From: Henriciella sp.
GTDB taxonomy: Bacteria; Pseudomonadota; Alphaproteobacteria; Caulobacterales; Hyphomonadaceae
DNA length: 64,000 bases
Direction of reading: 5' to 3'
NCBI GenBank assembly: GCA_013214545.1
Contig: JABSQB010000009.1
Coordinates: forward strand, 32,615 to 96,614
In this document: positions 25,260 to 35,128 of the stretch, in pieces
How positions within the stretch are numbered: position 1 is the stretch's first letter
How the letters are laid out: the number at the start of each line of letters is the position of its first letter
Notes under the pieces: model-generated
Database searches by the model: none
What the model was told of the DNA's origin: nothing
Seen by the model: only the letters and a program-made list of their open reading frames with translations
Position numbers and translations under genes: made by a program

Positions 25260-26704
25260 GCGAGGTCGCATCCCGGCGGATTGATCCGAACGCCCCAACA
25301 ACCTGGCGGCAATCTTTTGAAGTCTACCTGAAATGGTCGATGCTCGCCATGCTGGCGCTCGGCTTTGCCAGCGGTCTGCCGCTGATGATGGTGTTTCAAA
25401 AACTGTCATTCTGGCTCCGTGAAGTCGGCATCGATCGAACCACGATCGGTGGATTGTATGCGGTGTCCTTCGCCTATTCCCTGAAGTTTCTCTGGGCCCC
25501 GGCGGTTGACCGGATTCCATTACCTTTCTTGAACTCGATGCTCGGCCAGCGCCGCAGCTGGATGCTTCTGGCAATCGCCGGAACCACGATCGGATTATTT
25601 ACGATCGGCGCCTCCAATCCGGCCGTGGCTTTGTTGCCGACGGTTATCGGCGCCCTGATCCTGGCCTTTTCTGGCGCGACGCTCGACATCTCGGTGGATG
25701 CCTGGCGGATTGAATCAGCGCCGAATGACGAGCAAGCCAACATGGCCGCGGTGTATAATCTTGGATACCGTTTCGCGATCATGTTCTCCGGCTTCGGCAT
25801 GGTCCTCGCCGACCAGGCAAGCTGGCACATCGCCTATATCACCATGGCCGCGGTTATGGCCGTCCTCGGGGTCATCGTAATTTTCTTCATTCGCGAGCCC
25901 GATCATTCAGATCGCAAAGAAGAGCCCGGCAAACCGTTTGCACTGAAGGTTCGCGACGCCGTCATTGAACCTTTCTGGCAGATCGTCAGCAAATTCGGGG
26001 TCTGGATCATTGCGGTCGCAGGCATCGTCACCCTCTATCGCATCAGCGATTTCACGATGGGCGTTATGGCCAGCCCATTCTACGTGGACCTTGGATACAC
26101 CGGCACCACAGTCGGTTATGTGCAGGGTTTGCTTGGTCCGTGGCCGATCATTGTTGGCGGTTTTGTCGGCGGTTTCGTCGCTGTGCGCTACAGCCTGATG
26201 CCAGCATTGCTGGCTGGCGCCGTGCTGACATTGCTCACCAATGGCGCGTTTGCAGGCCTCGCGATCGCCGCCGGACCAAATCTCGATATCGTCGCCAATG
26301 CGGTCTCAAACAATATTGAGCTGCCGCCGGACATTACGGTCGACACACCACCTGTCTGGGGGCTGATTTCGGTAATCGTCGCCGACAATCTCGCCGCCGG
26401 TTATGTCGGGTCGGTCTTCATCGCCTACATGTCGTCGCTGACGGATCGCCAGTTTGCGGCCACGCAATATGCCCTGCTGAGCTCCGCCTACTCATTCTTC
26501 TGTAAGCTGGCTGCCACCACAACCTCCGGTCCGCTCTCTGAAGCGATTGGCTGGGCGGGATTCTTCACCGTGACAGCATTGTATACGATACCACCTGCGA
26601 TCCTGATCTTGATCGTAATGCGATACGGCCCTGACAATGCCAAAGGCATTCGCAAGGAACCGGCGGAGGAAGAGGAAGAACCGGCCGCTGCCGCGTCTGG
26701 CTGA
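25256..26704 (+). CDS. ampG: AmpG-like MFS permease
   Basis: The 482-residue protein starts with a GTG that overlaps the kinase stop (GTGA), so it is probably translationally coupled. Segments GFASGLPLMMVFQKLSFWL and LKFLWAPAVDR, and GATLDISVDAWRIE, are typical of AmpG. It has about 12-14 membrane helices. AmpG imports anhydromuropeptides for cell-wall recycling; orthology is inferred. The C-terminus is acidic (EEEEEP). Confidence 0.85.
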   Translation: MSEVASRRIDPNAPTTWRQSFEVYLKWSMLAMLALGFASGLPLMMVFQKLSFWLREVGIDRTTIGGLYAVSFAYSLKFLWAPAVDRIPLPFLNSMLGQRRSWMLLAIAGTTIGLFTIGASNPAVALLPTVIGALILAFSGATLDISVDAWRIESAPNDEQANMAAVYNLGYRFAIMFSGFGMVLADQASWHIAYITMAAVMAVLGVIVIFFIREPDHSDRKEEPGKPFALKVRDAVIEPFWQIVSKFGVWIIAVAGIVTLYRISDFTMGVMASPFYVDLGYTGTTVGYVQGLLGPWPIIVGGFVGGFVAVRYSLMPALLAGAVLTLLTNGAFAGLAIAAGPNLDIVANAVSNNIELPPDITVDTPPVWGLISVIVADNLAAGYVGSVFIAYMSSLTDRQFAATQYALLSSAYSFFCKLAATTTSGPLSEAIGWAGFFTVTALYTIPPAILILIVMRYGPDNAKGIRKEPAEEEEEPAAAASG

Positions 26705-26713
26705 TCCGAGGGT

Positions 26714-28987
26714 CTAGCCCCCAACCTGATCAATATCGAACGCTGCGACCGTGGCGAGGTTTACGATATCGTTCACCGTGGCGCCCAGAGAGGCAATCTG
26801 TACCGGCTTTGACATACCGAGCAGGACCGGACCGATAATTGTCGCGCGCGACATGCCTTCGAGCAGCTTGGTCGAAATCGAGGCCGAGTGAATGGCTGGC
26901 ATGATCAGCACGTTGGCTTCGCCGGACAGGCGCGAGAACGGATAGAGCACTTTGTGCATCGGGTTCAGCGCGACGTCGGCGGCAATATCGCCCTCATACT
27001 CAAAGTCGCAGTCGCCGCAGGCATCCATGATTGCAACCGCTTCGCGCACTTTCTCGGCCCGTTCACCCATGGGATTGCCGAAAGTCGAGTAGGACAAGAA
27101 AGCCACGCGCGGGACGAAGCCGAGGCGTTTCACAGCCTTTGCCGCTTCTTTCGCAATGCCTGCGAGTTGCTCGCCATCCGGCAGCTCATTGACGCTGGTA
27201 TCGGCAATGAAGATGGTCTTGCCGCGATTGATCACCATCGACATACCGATGACGTCCGCGTCCGGCTGAGGGTCGAGCGAGAGCCGCACATCAGTCAGGC
27301 AGACATCATAGTTCCGGGTGACCCCGGTGACCATGCCATCCGCGTCGCCATTGGCGAGCATGCAGCACCCGAACACGTTCCGGTCTTGATTGACCAGACG
27401 CTGAGCATCACGTTTGAGATAGCCGCGGCGCTGCAAACGGGCATAGAGATAGTCGGTATAATCAGCGTTGCGATCCGACAGGCGGGCATTGACGATGTCG
27501 AGCGCGCCTTCCGGGACGCCCATTTGCTTCATTGTCCGCTCAACCTGGGCCTGGCGCCCGATCAGGATGGGCTGGCCAAGGCCTTGCTGTTTGAACGTCC
27601 AAGCCGCGCGAACGACTTGTGGTTCTTCGCCTTCAGCAAACACGATCCGTTTTTGGTCTCGGCGAACGGCGGATTGAACACCCTGCAAGAAAGAGGCGGT
27701 CGGGTCGAGGCGGCGCGCCAGCGAGTGACGATACTCTTCCATATCCTCGATCGGCTTTCGGGCGACGCCGGTATCCATCGCTGCCTGCGCCACGAAGGGG
27801 GGAATAAAGCTGATCAGGCGCGGGTCGAACGGAGTCGGGATGATGTAGTCATTGCCGAATTGTGGACGGGCGCCGTGATAGGCTGCGGCCACTTCGTCAG
27901 GCACATCTTCGCGGGCGAGTTCGGCCAGAGCGCGAGCGGCAGCGACTTTCATTTCCTCATTGATCGAGCGCGCACGGACATCCAGTGCGCCGCGGAAGAT
28001 GTAAGGGAAACCGAGCACATTATTGACCTGGTTCGGATAGTCCGACCGCCCGGTCGCAATGATGGCGTCGCCGCGCACCGCCTTGATTTCTTCCGGTGTG
28101 ATTTCAGGATCCGGATTGGCCATGGCGAAAATGATCGGATTCTTGGCCATGGTTTTGACCATGTCCTGCGTCACCGCGCCTTTAACCGACAGGCCAAGGA
28201 AACAATCGACCCCGTCCATCGCCTCCGCCAGCGTGCGCTTTTTGGTTTTGACCGTGAACGCGGACTTGAACTGGTCCATCTTCTCCGTCCGGCCTTCGTA
28301 AAGAATGCCGGCACTATCGGCCATCAGAATGTTTTCAGCCTTCACACCAAGATGGCGAATGAGGCCTGCCACTGACAATCCAGCCGCACCAGCCCCCGAC
28401 ACTGCGACAGTCAGATCCTCTAATCGCCGCCCGGTAATTGCACAGGCATTGATGATCCCGGCGGCTGCGATAATCGCGGTCCCGTGCTGGTCATCGTGGA
28501 ACACGGGGATATCGAGCTCATCGCGCAGACGCTGTTCGATGATAAACGCCTCGGGCGAGGCAATGTCTTCCAGATTGATGCCGCCCCAGGTCGCGCCAAT
28601 GTTGCGCACCACGGTGCAAAACTCATCAATATCCTTGGTCTCGACTTCGACGTCGAAACTATCAATGTCGGCGAAGCGTTTGAACAGAACCGACTTGCCT
28701 TCCATGACGGGCTTAGACGCCATCGCGCCCAGATCGCCTAGGCCAAGGATTGCCGTCCCGTTTGAGATCACGGCGACCATGTTTCCTTTCGACGTATAGT
28801 CGTAGGCAAGGTCCGCATCCTTGCCGATCGCCTCAACGGGAACAGCAACACCTGGACTATAAGCCAGAGACAGATCGCGCTGCGTCTGCATCGGCTTGGT
28901 CGGCATCATCGAGATTTTGCCAGGGGTCGGCTGGGCGTGGAAATCAAGCGCTTCTTGATCGGTGAAGCTGGGACGCTTGTTGGTCAT
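26714..28987 (-). CDS. maeB: NADP-dependent malic enzyme with phosphotransacetylase domain
   Basis: The start is the ATG at 28987, giving 757 residues, the usual MaeB length. The malic enzyme part (about 1-430) has LAYSPGVAVP, FHDDQHGTAII and the NAD(P)-binding VSGAGAAGLS. The C-terminal part (about 430-757) is a phosphotransacetylase-like domain, thought to be regulatory. It decarboxylates malate to pyruvate. The gene is divergent from mutS, and the intergenic region carries three GANTC sites. Confidence 0.96.
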   Translation of the reverse strand: MTNKRPSFTDQEALDFHAQPTPGKISMMPTKPMQTQRDLSLAYSPGVAVPVEAIGKDADLAYDYTSKGNMVAVISNGTAILGLGDLGAMASKPVMEGKSVLFKRFADIDSFDVEVETKDIDEFCTVVRNIGATWGGINLEDIASPEAFIIEQRLRDELDIPVFHDDQHGTAIIAAAGIINACAITGRRLEDLTVAVSGAGAAGLSVAGLIRHLGVKAENILMADSAGILYEGRTEKMDQFKSAFTVKTKKRTLAEAMDGVDCFLGLSVKGAVTQDMVKTMAKNPIIFAMANPDPEITPEEIKAVRGDAIIATGRSDYPNQVNNVLGFPYIFRGALDVRARSINEEMKVAAARALAELAREDVPDEVAAAYHGARPQFGNDYIIPTPFDPRLISFIPPFVAQAAMDTGVARKPIEDMEEYRHSLARRLDPTASFLQGVQSAVRRDQKRIVFAEGEEPQVVRAAWTFKQQGLGQPILIGRQAQVERTMKQMGVPEGALDIVNARLSDRNADYTDYLYARLQRRGYLKRDAQRLVNQDRNVFGCCMLANGDADGMVTGVTRNYDVCLTDVRLSLDPQPDADVIGMSMVINRGKTIFIADTSVNELPDGEQLAGIAKEAAKAVKRLGFVPRVAFLSYSTFGNPMGERAEKVREAVAIMDACGDCDFEYEGDIAADVALNPMHKVLYPFSRLSGEANVLIMPAIHSASISTKLLEGMSRATIIGPVLLGMSKPVQIASLGATVNDIVNLATVAAFDIDQVGG

Positions 28988-29078
28988 ATGTGAATCGCCT
29001 TTCAAGGCTCTTTCAAAATTTGTGGAGCCTCATAAGCCTGTCCGCAAGGGGGGACAACCCGTGCGCATTGCTTTATTC

Positions 29079-29099
29079 GATTCTGTTCGTGAAGGATTC
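29079..29099 (+). promoter_or_regulatory. Two GANTC sites upstream of mutS
   Basis: GATTC occurs at 29079-29083 and 29095-29099, 9 to 25 bases ahead of the mutS start at 29108. A third, GAATC, is at 28992-28996. GANTC is the CcrM methylation motif in many alphaproteobacteria. Their clustering suggests cell-cycle-linked expression, which is an inference. Confidence 0.5.
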
Positions 29100-29107
29100 G
29101 CAAGACC

Positions 29108-31789
29108 GTGCCCGATACCGCCGCTTCTGTTAAAAAGCCAAAAGCACCGACGCCCTTCATGGCGCAATACCTTGCCATCAAGGCAAAGCACGGCGATGCA
29201 TTATTGTTTTTTCGCATGGGCGACTTCTACGAACTGTTCTTCGAAGACGCTGTTCGCGCAGCCGAAATTCTCGACATCACTTTAACGTCAAGAGGCGAAC
29301 ACGAAGGCAAGCCCATCCCAATGGCCGGGGTGCCCTATCATGCGGCGGAAGGGTATTTGGCGCGCCTGATCAAGTCCGGCGGACGCGTCGCGGTGTGCGA
29401 GCAGACTGAAAGCCCGGCAGAAGCAAAGAAACGCGGGTCCAAAGCGATTGTGAACCGGGAGATCGTGCGCATCGTGACGCCCGGCACAATTACCGAAGAC
29501 AGTCTCCTGCCCCCTCGCCAGGGACAAGCCCTCGTTGCGGTTGCCTTCACGTCTGGCGGCGCCGACGCCGCTTTGGCGGCCTGCGACGTCTCAACGGGCC
29601 AGTTCGAAGTCCGCCCGTTCGCGCCGGAAAGCTATGCAGAAACCGTCGGCGCGCTTCCGGTCACGGAACTGCTGATCACCGAAAGCGATGCTGACCGACC
29701 GCTCGTCCGCTTGGCGCAGGAAAACCTGCGGCTGCCGCAAACCTATCGCCCGAACAGCGCCGCGAATGCCAAATCGGGTGAGCGCCTGTTGAAGGACGCA
29801 TTCAAAGTCGCAGCGCTGGACTCGTTTGGCATTTTCACCAAAGCTGAATTATCCGCCTGCGCCCTTCTGCTCGACTATCTCTCAATTACGCAGGCCGGGG
29901 ACGATATTCGCCTCGATCCACCCCGCCGCAGCGCGTCGACGAGCGGCCTCTCCATCGACCCTGCGACGCGGGCCAGCCTTGAGATCGATACGGCGCTCGA
30001 TGGCACGCGCCGCGGCACGCTTTTGGCGACGGTGGATCGCACGCTCACCGCGCCTGGCGCCCGCTTGCTTGCGGCGCGCATTGCCCGGCCTGAAACAGAC
30101 GCGTCCATCATCAGCGACCGGCATGACGGGATAGAGTACTTCCTGGCCAATGATCATTTGCGCGAGACCGTGCGCGCAGCGTTGAAAGCAGCGCCCGACC
30201 TTGAGCGAGCCAGATCGCGCATTCGCCTTGGCCGCGGCGGACCAAGAGATCTCGCTGCGATTGGTGCGGCCCTGCGCGCGGGTGAGCACGCTGTGGCAGA
30301 GGTGGCTCGCGCCGCCACCAACCCACCGCCGCTGATCGAGGCCGCTCTGCAAGCGCTGACGCTGACAAATGAACCTGATCTTGCTGCTCTGGTTGGAGAT
30401 CTGGCGAAAGCGCTCGATGAAGACCTGCCGGCCCTCGCGCGCGATGGTGGCTTCATTGCGACCGGCTGGGATGAAGCGCTGGATGAAGCGCGCGCGCTCA
30501 AGTCTGACAGTCGCCGTATCATCGCCCAGCTGCAAACCCGATATGCCGGCGAGACCGGAATTGCCGGACTAAAGATCAAGTTCAACAGTGTGCTGGGCTA
30601 TTTCATTGATGTAACGGCGCGCCATGCCGATCCCATGATGCAGCCGCCTTTGGCTGAGACGTTCATCCATCGCCAGACGCTGGCATCCAATGTCCGCTTC
30701 TCGACGACGGAACTGTCCGAACTTGCCGGCAAGATCTCGCGCGCCGACGATATTGCCAAAGGCCGGGAGCTCGCGATCTTCCAACGTTTCTGCGAGCGCG
30801 TTGAAGCGCAGTCAGAACCGTTAAGCCGTGCAGCCGCGGCCCTGGCAGAGATCGACACAGCCGCAGCGAGTGCAGAATGGGCAAGCGAGATTGGCGGTGT
30901 TCGGCCTGTTCTGTCAGCGGATCCCGTGTTCGAAGCCAATGGCTTGCGCCACCCCGTTGTCGAGGCGGCGCTGCGCAAACAAGGCGACGGCTTCACGGCA
31001 AATGACCTGACCCTTGATGCGAGCGGCGAGATGGCGCCTCGCCTCGCCCTAGTCACCGGGCCGAACATGGCGGGTAAGTCGACCTATCTGCGCCAGGCTT
31101 GCCTCGCCGTGATCCTCGCGCAAGCCGGCCTTTATGTCCCGGCTCGACAGCTGACCCTCGGCATCGCAGATCGCGTATTTTCCCGCGTTGGCGCCAGCGA
31201 TGATCTCTCGCGCGGCCGGTCTACTTTTATGGTCGAGATGGTTGAGACCGCGGCCATCCTCACCCAGGCAACCGCCCAGTCCTTTGTCATTCTGGATGAA
31301 GTCGGGCGTGGAACATCAACCTATGACGGGCTCGCCATCGCTTGGGCCGCCGTCGAGCATTTGCACAATACCAATAAGTGCCGGGCGCTGTTCGCGACAC
31401 ATTATCATGAGCTAACCGGGCTGGCGGACGATCTACCGTCCGCGACCAACCTGTCTTTGCGCGCGAAGGAGTGGAAGGAAGAGCTCGTCTTTCTGCACGA
31501 CGTCCAATCTGGACCTGCTGACCGATCCTATGGCGTTCAGGTCGCCCGGCTCGCGGGTTTGCCAGCGCGGGCTGTGAAACGCGCCGAGCAAGTGCTGAAA
31601 CAGCTGGAAGCGGCGCCAGACGCGATGGAAACCCTCCCCTTGTTCGCCGCCATGGCCGAACCTGAAAGCGAGCCAGAGGTGCTTGCGGCCGACCATCCAG
31701 CCCTCACATTTCTCGACACGATCGACCCGGACAGCTTGACGCCGCGCGAAGCGCTGGACCTGATCTACAAGCTCAAGGATCGCACCTGA
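29108..31789 (+). CDS. mutS: DNA mismatch repair protein MutS
   Basis: The 893-residue protein begins at a GTG. The mismatch-recognition motif [15 protein letters not shown] contains the Phe-x-Glu. The ATPase has Walker [14 protein letters not shown] and the conserved STFMVEM and [19 protein letters not shown]. It binds mismatches and recruits MutL. It is divergent from maeB, with GANTC sites just upstream of the start. Confidence 0.98.
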   Translation: MPDTAASVKKPKAPTPFMAQYLAIKAKHGDALLFFRMGDFYELFFEDAVRAAEILDITLTSRGEHEGKPIPMAGVPYHAAEGYLARLIKSGGRVAVCEQTESPAEAKKRGSKAIVNREIVRIVTPGTITEDSLLPPRQGQALVAVAFTSGGADAALAACDVSTGQFEVRPFAPESYAETVGALPVTELLITESDADRPLVRLAQENLRLPQTYRPNSAANAKSGERLLKDAFKVAALDSFGIFTKAELSACALLLDYLSITQAGDDIRLDPPRRSASTSGLSIDPATRASLEIDTALDGTRRGTLLATVDRTLTAPGARLLAARIARPETDASIISDRHDGIEYFLANDHLRETVRAALKAAPDLERARSRIRLGRGGPRDLAAIGAALRAGEHAVAEVARAATNPPPLIEAALQALTLTNEPDLAALVGDLAKALDEDLPALARDGGFIATGWDEALDEARALKSDSRRIIAQLQTRYAGETGIAGLKIKFNSVLGYFIDVTARHADPMMQPPLAETFIHRQTLASNVRFSTTELSELAGKISRADDIAKGRELAIFQRFCERVEAQSEPLSRAAAALAEIDTAAASAEWASEIGGVRPVLSADPVFEANGLRHPVVEAALRKQGDGFTANDLTLDASGEMAPRLALVTGPNMAGKSTYLRQACLAVILAQAGLYVPARQLTLGIADRVFSRVGASDDLSRGRSTFMVEMVETAAILTQATAQSFVILDEVGRGTSTYDGLAIAWAAVEHLHNTNKCRALFATHYHELTGLADDLPSATNLSLRAKEWKEELVFLHDVQSGPADRSYGVQVARLAGLPARAVKRAEQVLKQLEAAPDAMETLPLFAAMAEPESEPEVLAADHPALTFLDTIDPDSLTPREALDLIYKLKDRT

Positions 31790-31889
31790 TCCCAGCTATC
31801 GACGCCTGTCTGATTATATTCTACAGACTCCGGCTGATATGCGCCGCACGAGACGGCGTGGGCTGAGCAAGATAAGGAAATTGGCAAGC

Positions 31890-32666
31890 ATGGCCTATGA
31901 GACGCTTTTGACCGAAGTGGATGGCGGCGTTGCTGTCGTCACTTTGAACCGCCCTGACGCTTTGAACGCTTTCAACAATCAATTGATGGACGAGCTTACC
32001 GCCGCGCTGGACCGCTTCGATAATGATCCGGAGATTGGCTGCATCGTCATCACCGGCTCCAAGAAAGCCTTCGCCGCAGGCGCGGACATCAAGGAAATGC
32101 GTGATCAATCCTATATGGACGCCTATTATAGCGACTTCATCACCCGCAATTGGGAACGCGCGGCGCGGATGCGCAAGCCCCTCATCGCGGCGGTGAATGG
32201 CTATGCGCTGGGCGGCGGCTGTGAACTTGCCATGATGTGTGACTTCATCCTGGCCGGCGAGAAAGCTAAGTTTGGCCAGCCGGAGATTACCATTGGGGTT
32301 TCTCCCGGCGCCGGCGGCACGCAGCGCCTGACGCGCTTTGCCGGAAAATCCAAAGCCATGGAAATGTGCCTGACCGGCCGGATGATGGACGCAGAAGAAG
32401 CTGAACGATGCGGACTGATATCGCGCATCGTCCCGGTCGATGACCTCGTCGATGAGGCAAAAGCCGTGGCCAAGAAAATTGCTTCAATGCCGCGCGCAGC
32501 AGCGATGCTGACCAAGGAAATGGTCAACGCAGCCTATGAAACCCCGCTGAGTCAGGGGGTTATGTTTGAGCGCCGCCTGTTTCATTCTCTGTTCGCGACG
32601 GAAGATCAGAAAGAAGGCATGGAAGCCTTCGTCGACAAGCGCCAGGCCCATTTCAAAAACCAGTAA
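31890..32666 (+). CDS. Enoyl-CoA hydratase
   Basis: The start is the ATG at 31890, preceded by GATAAGGAA, giving 258 residues, the standard length. The oxyanion-hole strand [11 protein letters not shown] and the segment [16 protein letters not shown] with [17 protein letters not shown] are present, including the two catalytic-region Glu residues. It hydrates 2-enoyl-CoA to 3-hydroxyacyl-CoA in beta-oxidation. It could also feed PHA synthesis. The longer frame from 31839 lacks a good ribosome binding site. Confidence 0.95.
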   Translation: MAYETLLTEVDGGVAVVTLNRPDALNAFNNQLMDELTAALDRFDNDPEIGCIVITGSKKAFAAGADIKEMRDQSYMDAYYSDFITRNWERAARMRKPLIAAVNGYALGGGCELAMMCDFILAGEKAKFGQPEITIGVSPGAGGTQRLTRFAGKSKAMEMCLTGRMMDAEEAERCGLISRIVPVDDLVDEAKAVAKKIASMPRAAAMLTKEMVNAAYETPLSQGVMFERRLFHSLFATEDQKEGMEAFVDKRQAHFKNQ

Positions 32667-32800
32667 TTGCCGAGCCCGGCACCGCTCATATAAAGAGTCA
32701 GAAGAATCTTCACTTCCTCTGGTCGCCAGCGGTTGACGCAGATGGGTGGTTTATGTACTTACCGCCTCTTCGCCAGATAGGGCGACCAAAGGAGTTTTTG

Positions 32801-33064
32801 ATGGCGAACACGAAATCAGCCAAAAAGATGGTGCGCAAAATCGCAACGCGCACCGAAGTGAACAAGAACCGTCGCTCTCGCATGCGCACGTTTGTTCGCA
32901 AAGTTGAAGAAGCGATCGAGTCTGGCGACAAGAAAGCCGCGGCTGAAGCGCTTAAAGCTGCGCAACCAGAAATCATGCGCGCCGCCGGTAAAGGCGTCAT
33001 TCACAAGAACACATCTGCACGCAAGGTTTCGCGCCTGTCAGCCCGCGTAAAAGCGATGGCATAG
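32801..33064 (+). CDS. rpsT: 30S ribosomal protein S20
   Basis: This basic 87-residue protein begins [20 protein letters not shown] and ends in [18 protein letters not shown], the S20 pattern. It binds 16S rRNA early in 30S assembly. An AAAGGAG ribosome binding site precedes the ATG. rpsT immediately upstream of dnaA is a conserved alphaproteobacterial arrangement. A terminator follows. Confidence 0.98.
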   Translation: MANTKSAKKMVRKIATRTEVNKNRRSRMRTFVRKVEEAIESGDKKAAAEALKAAQPEIMRAAGKGVIHKNTSARKVSRLSARVKAMA

Positions 33065-33102
33065 GCCGCACGAATACTGTTTCTGCACAGATGAAAATGC
33101 AT

Positions 33103-33133
33103 AGCCCGCTGGTTCCGCCATGCGGGCTTTTTT
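33103..33133 (+). terminator. Terminator of rpsT
   Basis: AGCCCGC (33103-33109) pairs with GCGGGCT (33122-33128), followed by a run of Ts. It lies 38 bases after the rpsT stop and separates it from dnaA. Confidence 0.88.
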
Positions 33134-33511
33134 GCAGCCTGTGACCTATTAGCATTCCCAGCTTCTCAAAACGCATTTATCCACAAAAGACGGACGATTT
33201 GGGCATTGACAGAACAAAGGCCGAAACCGCCGCAACGACGGGGCATCCAAACCTGTCAAGCACATCTTTTTCGATTTATTTTTGTGTGATTCTTCAAGGG
33301 CTTTAAGCGAGTCAACCGGGAGTCTCCGCAGGTCGTTGAAGTTTCTTCAGTTGCAAGGAAAATCCGTCTCTGTTTTACTAAACCCATCGACGGAATGTCT
33401 TCTGTATACAGCGTATTTAGTAGCAAGCTTTCACGAGTTTGAACAGAGGTCGTGTGTCTCTTCCGACGGTCGCCAAGATGAACAAAAAAATGGATAAGAA
33501 AGGAACATCTT
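33134..33511 (+). promoter_or_regulatory. dnaA leader with DnaA box and three GANTC sites
   Basis: This 378-base non-coding stretch holds a perfect DnaA box TTATCCACA (33177-33185), an AT-rich patch around 33262-33295, and GANTC sites at 33288-33292, 33309-33313 and 33320-33324. A ribosome binding site AAGAAAGGA lies near 33496-33505. DnaA autoregulation and CcrM methylation control of dnaA are known in Caulobacter. I cannot show that this is the origin itself. No gene is seen in it. Confidence 0.7.
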
Positions 33512-34975
33512 ATGGGGCTGACGTATGGGGTTGGGGAGCAGAAGCCCGCAACTGGGGTGAACGTTAGAAATGTTCATTTAGGCGCTAAAGCCTTGTGGTC
33601 AAAATCGCTTGAGGCAATGCAGGCGAAGACGACACCCGATAATTCACAGCAATGGCTGACAGACCTGAGATTTGTCGCTGAAGTGAATAATGCGATTGTG
33701 GTCGCTGCCCCTGATCAACTGACTCTGGATCGCGTGATCGCCAGCTTTGAGCGTCCTTTGCAACAAGCCTGGCAAGACGTGGATCCGAAGCGTCGAAAAC
33801 TGAAATTCGAACTGTGGAGTCGGATTCCGGCGGATGTCCGGGATGTGGTCGGTGACCCGTGGCTGAATGAGAGCGCCTTCGAAGCGGATGCCGAATTCGG
33901 ATTTGCCGATGGCGAAGACGGCGAGGCCGCCATCGGTCATGCCATGACATTCTCCACGCTGGTGACCGGCCCTTCCAATGCCCGCGCCGTGGGGCTCGGC
34001 AAGCGGCTCGCCAAGGGCGCGCCAATTCCAGCCGGTGTCATCGTAATCTATGGCGAACCTGGCACAGGCAAAACGCACATCTTAAAAGCGGTGGAAGCCG
34101 AAACCGCTCGTAAAGACGACGGTCGCCGTCTGGCATACATCTCCGCCGAAGAATTCATGACCCGGTTCGTCAACGATGCGCGCGCCGGCGATACATCGGC
34201 GCTGCAATCGTATGTCAAACAGAACGATCTGTTGATGATCGACGATTTGCACTGGATTGCGGGCAAGGCGAAGACAGACAAGGCGTTTTTCGGAGCGCTG
34301 CGCGCCGTCACCTCGATGGGTGGACACGTGATCATCACCGCAGATGCAGCGCCGGGCGATATGGTCGGCCTGTCAAAGGAGCTGGCGGGTGAGATCAAGG
34401 GCGCCGCCTCCGTCGAAGTCGCGATGCCGGACGACGAAATGCGCAAGGCCATCATTCGCCGTCATGTGGAGCTGATCGCCAAGGATACACCCAATTTCGC
34501 GCTGACCGATGCCATGGTCGACCGGATCGTCGCGACAATCCGCGGCGCCGGACGTGAGCTTTGCGGTGTCTTGTGGAGTCTACAGCTTGAGACAGGGTAT
34601 GGCGAACTCGCCCCGACACCGGAAATGCTGGAAACAGTCATTCGCCGAATTGCCGGGGAACCGCGCACGCCGACCCTGGACGAAATCAAACGCACCTGCA
34701 TGGACGTCTACCGGATTTCCAAAACGGACATTGAAAGCTCAAGCAAGGTCCGGACAATCTGTCATCCACGTCAGGTGGCGATGTATCTGTCTCGGGTGAT
34801 GACGGACAAGTCGTTCCCGCAAATTGCCACGGCTTACAAGAAGAAGGATCACACCACAGTTCTGCACGCTTATCGCAAGATCAAGCAGGCGCTCGACAAA
34901 GGTGATCGCGACATGAGTGACGAAATTGAACGGGTGAAAAACGCTGTCTTTGATCGGCTGGCTGGACACGATTAG
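33512..34975 (+). CDS. dnaA: Chromosomal replication initiator DnaA, divergent
   Basis: The 487-residue protein has the DnaA layout: domain I (about 25-110), AAA+ domain III (about 145-370) and DNA-binding domain IV (about 375-487). Walker A is GEPGTGKTH (Lys187), Walker B is MIDDLHWI (Asp244-Asp245), and the sensor 2 Arg348 is in GRELCGVL. Domain IV has HPRQVAMYL and KKKDHTTVLHAYRKI, where GGRDHTTV is usual. Residues aligned without gaps to E. coli Arg281 and Arg285 are Glu290 and Glu294 (KELAGEIKG). The position between rpsT and dnaN identifies it. Confidence 0.96.
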   Translation: MGLTYGVGEQKPATGVNVRNVHLGAKALWSKSLEAMQAKTTPDNSQQWLTDLRFVAEVNNAIVVAAPDQLTLDRVIASFERPLQQAWQDVDPKRRKLKFELWSRIPADVRDVVGDPWLNESAFEADAEFGFADGEDGEAAIGHAMTFSTLVTGPSNARAVGLGKRLAKGAPIPAGVIVIYGEPGTGKTHILKAVEAETARKDDGRRLAYISAEEFMTRFVNDARAGDTSALQSYVKQNDLLMIDDLHWIAGKAKTDKAFFGALRAVTSMGGHVIITADAAPGDMVGLSKELAGEIKGAASVEVAMPDDEMRKAIIRRHVELIAKDTPNFALTDAMVDRIVATIRGAGRELCGVLWSLQLETGYGELAPTPEMLETVIRRIAGEPRTPTLDEIKRTCMDVYRISKTDIESSSKVRTICHPRQVAMYLSRVMTDKSFPQIATAYKKKDHTTVLHAYRKIKQALDKGDRDMSDEIERVKNAVFDRLAGHD

Positions 34976-35038
34976 TCCCGATCCACAGGCGAGGTTCCGT
35001 CAGGACTTGCTTTTCACTGTGAATTCGTGATTTTAGCG

Positions 35039-35062
35039 GCCCGCTCCCATTCTGGAGCGGGC
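35039..35062 (+). terminator. Hairpin between dnaA and dnaN (possible terminator or attenuator)
   Basis: GCCCGCTCC (35039-35047) pairs perfectly with GGAGCGGGC (35054-35062) around a six-base loop. The following TGATTCGTCT is only moderately T-rich, so termination may be partial. A degenerate DnaA-box-like CGATCCACA lies at 34979-34987 in the same 153-base gap. Confidence 0.6.
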
Positions 35063-35128
35063 TGATTCGTCTGACAAAGCGAAAAACGGAAGCGGGCAGG
35101 ACCGGATAACCGGCAAAGGGATGATGAG

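Noticed and set aside
26888..28375. Long plus-strand frame of 495 residues
   Set aside because: It is the antisense of maeB. The amino acid composition is odd (many His, Arg and Asp) and no family motif is seen, whereas maeB motifs are complete.
33134..33511. Chromosomal origin of replication
   Set aside because: One perfect DnaA box and an AT-rich patch are present, but a box cluster and skew analysis are missing. In Caulobacter the origin is not at dnaA. I list it only as a regulatory leader.
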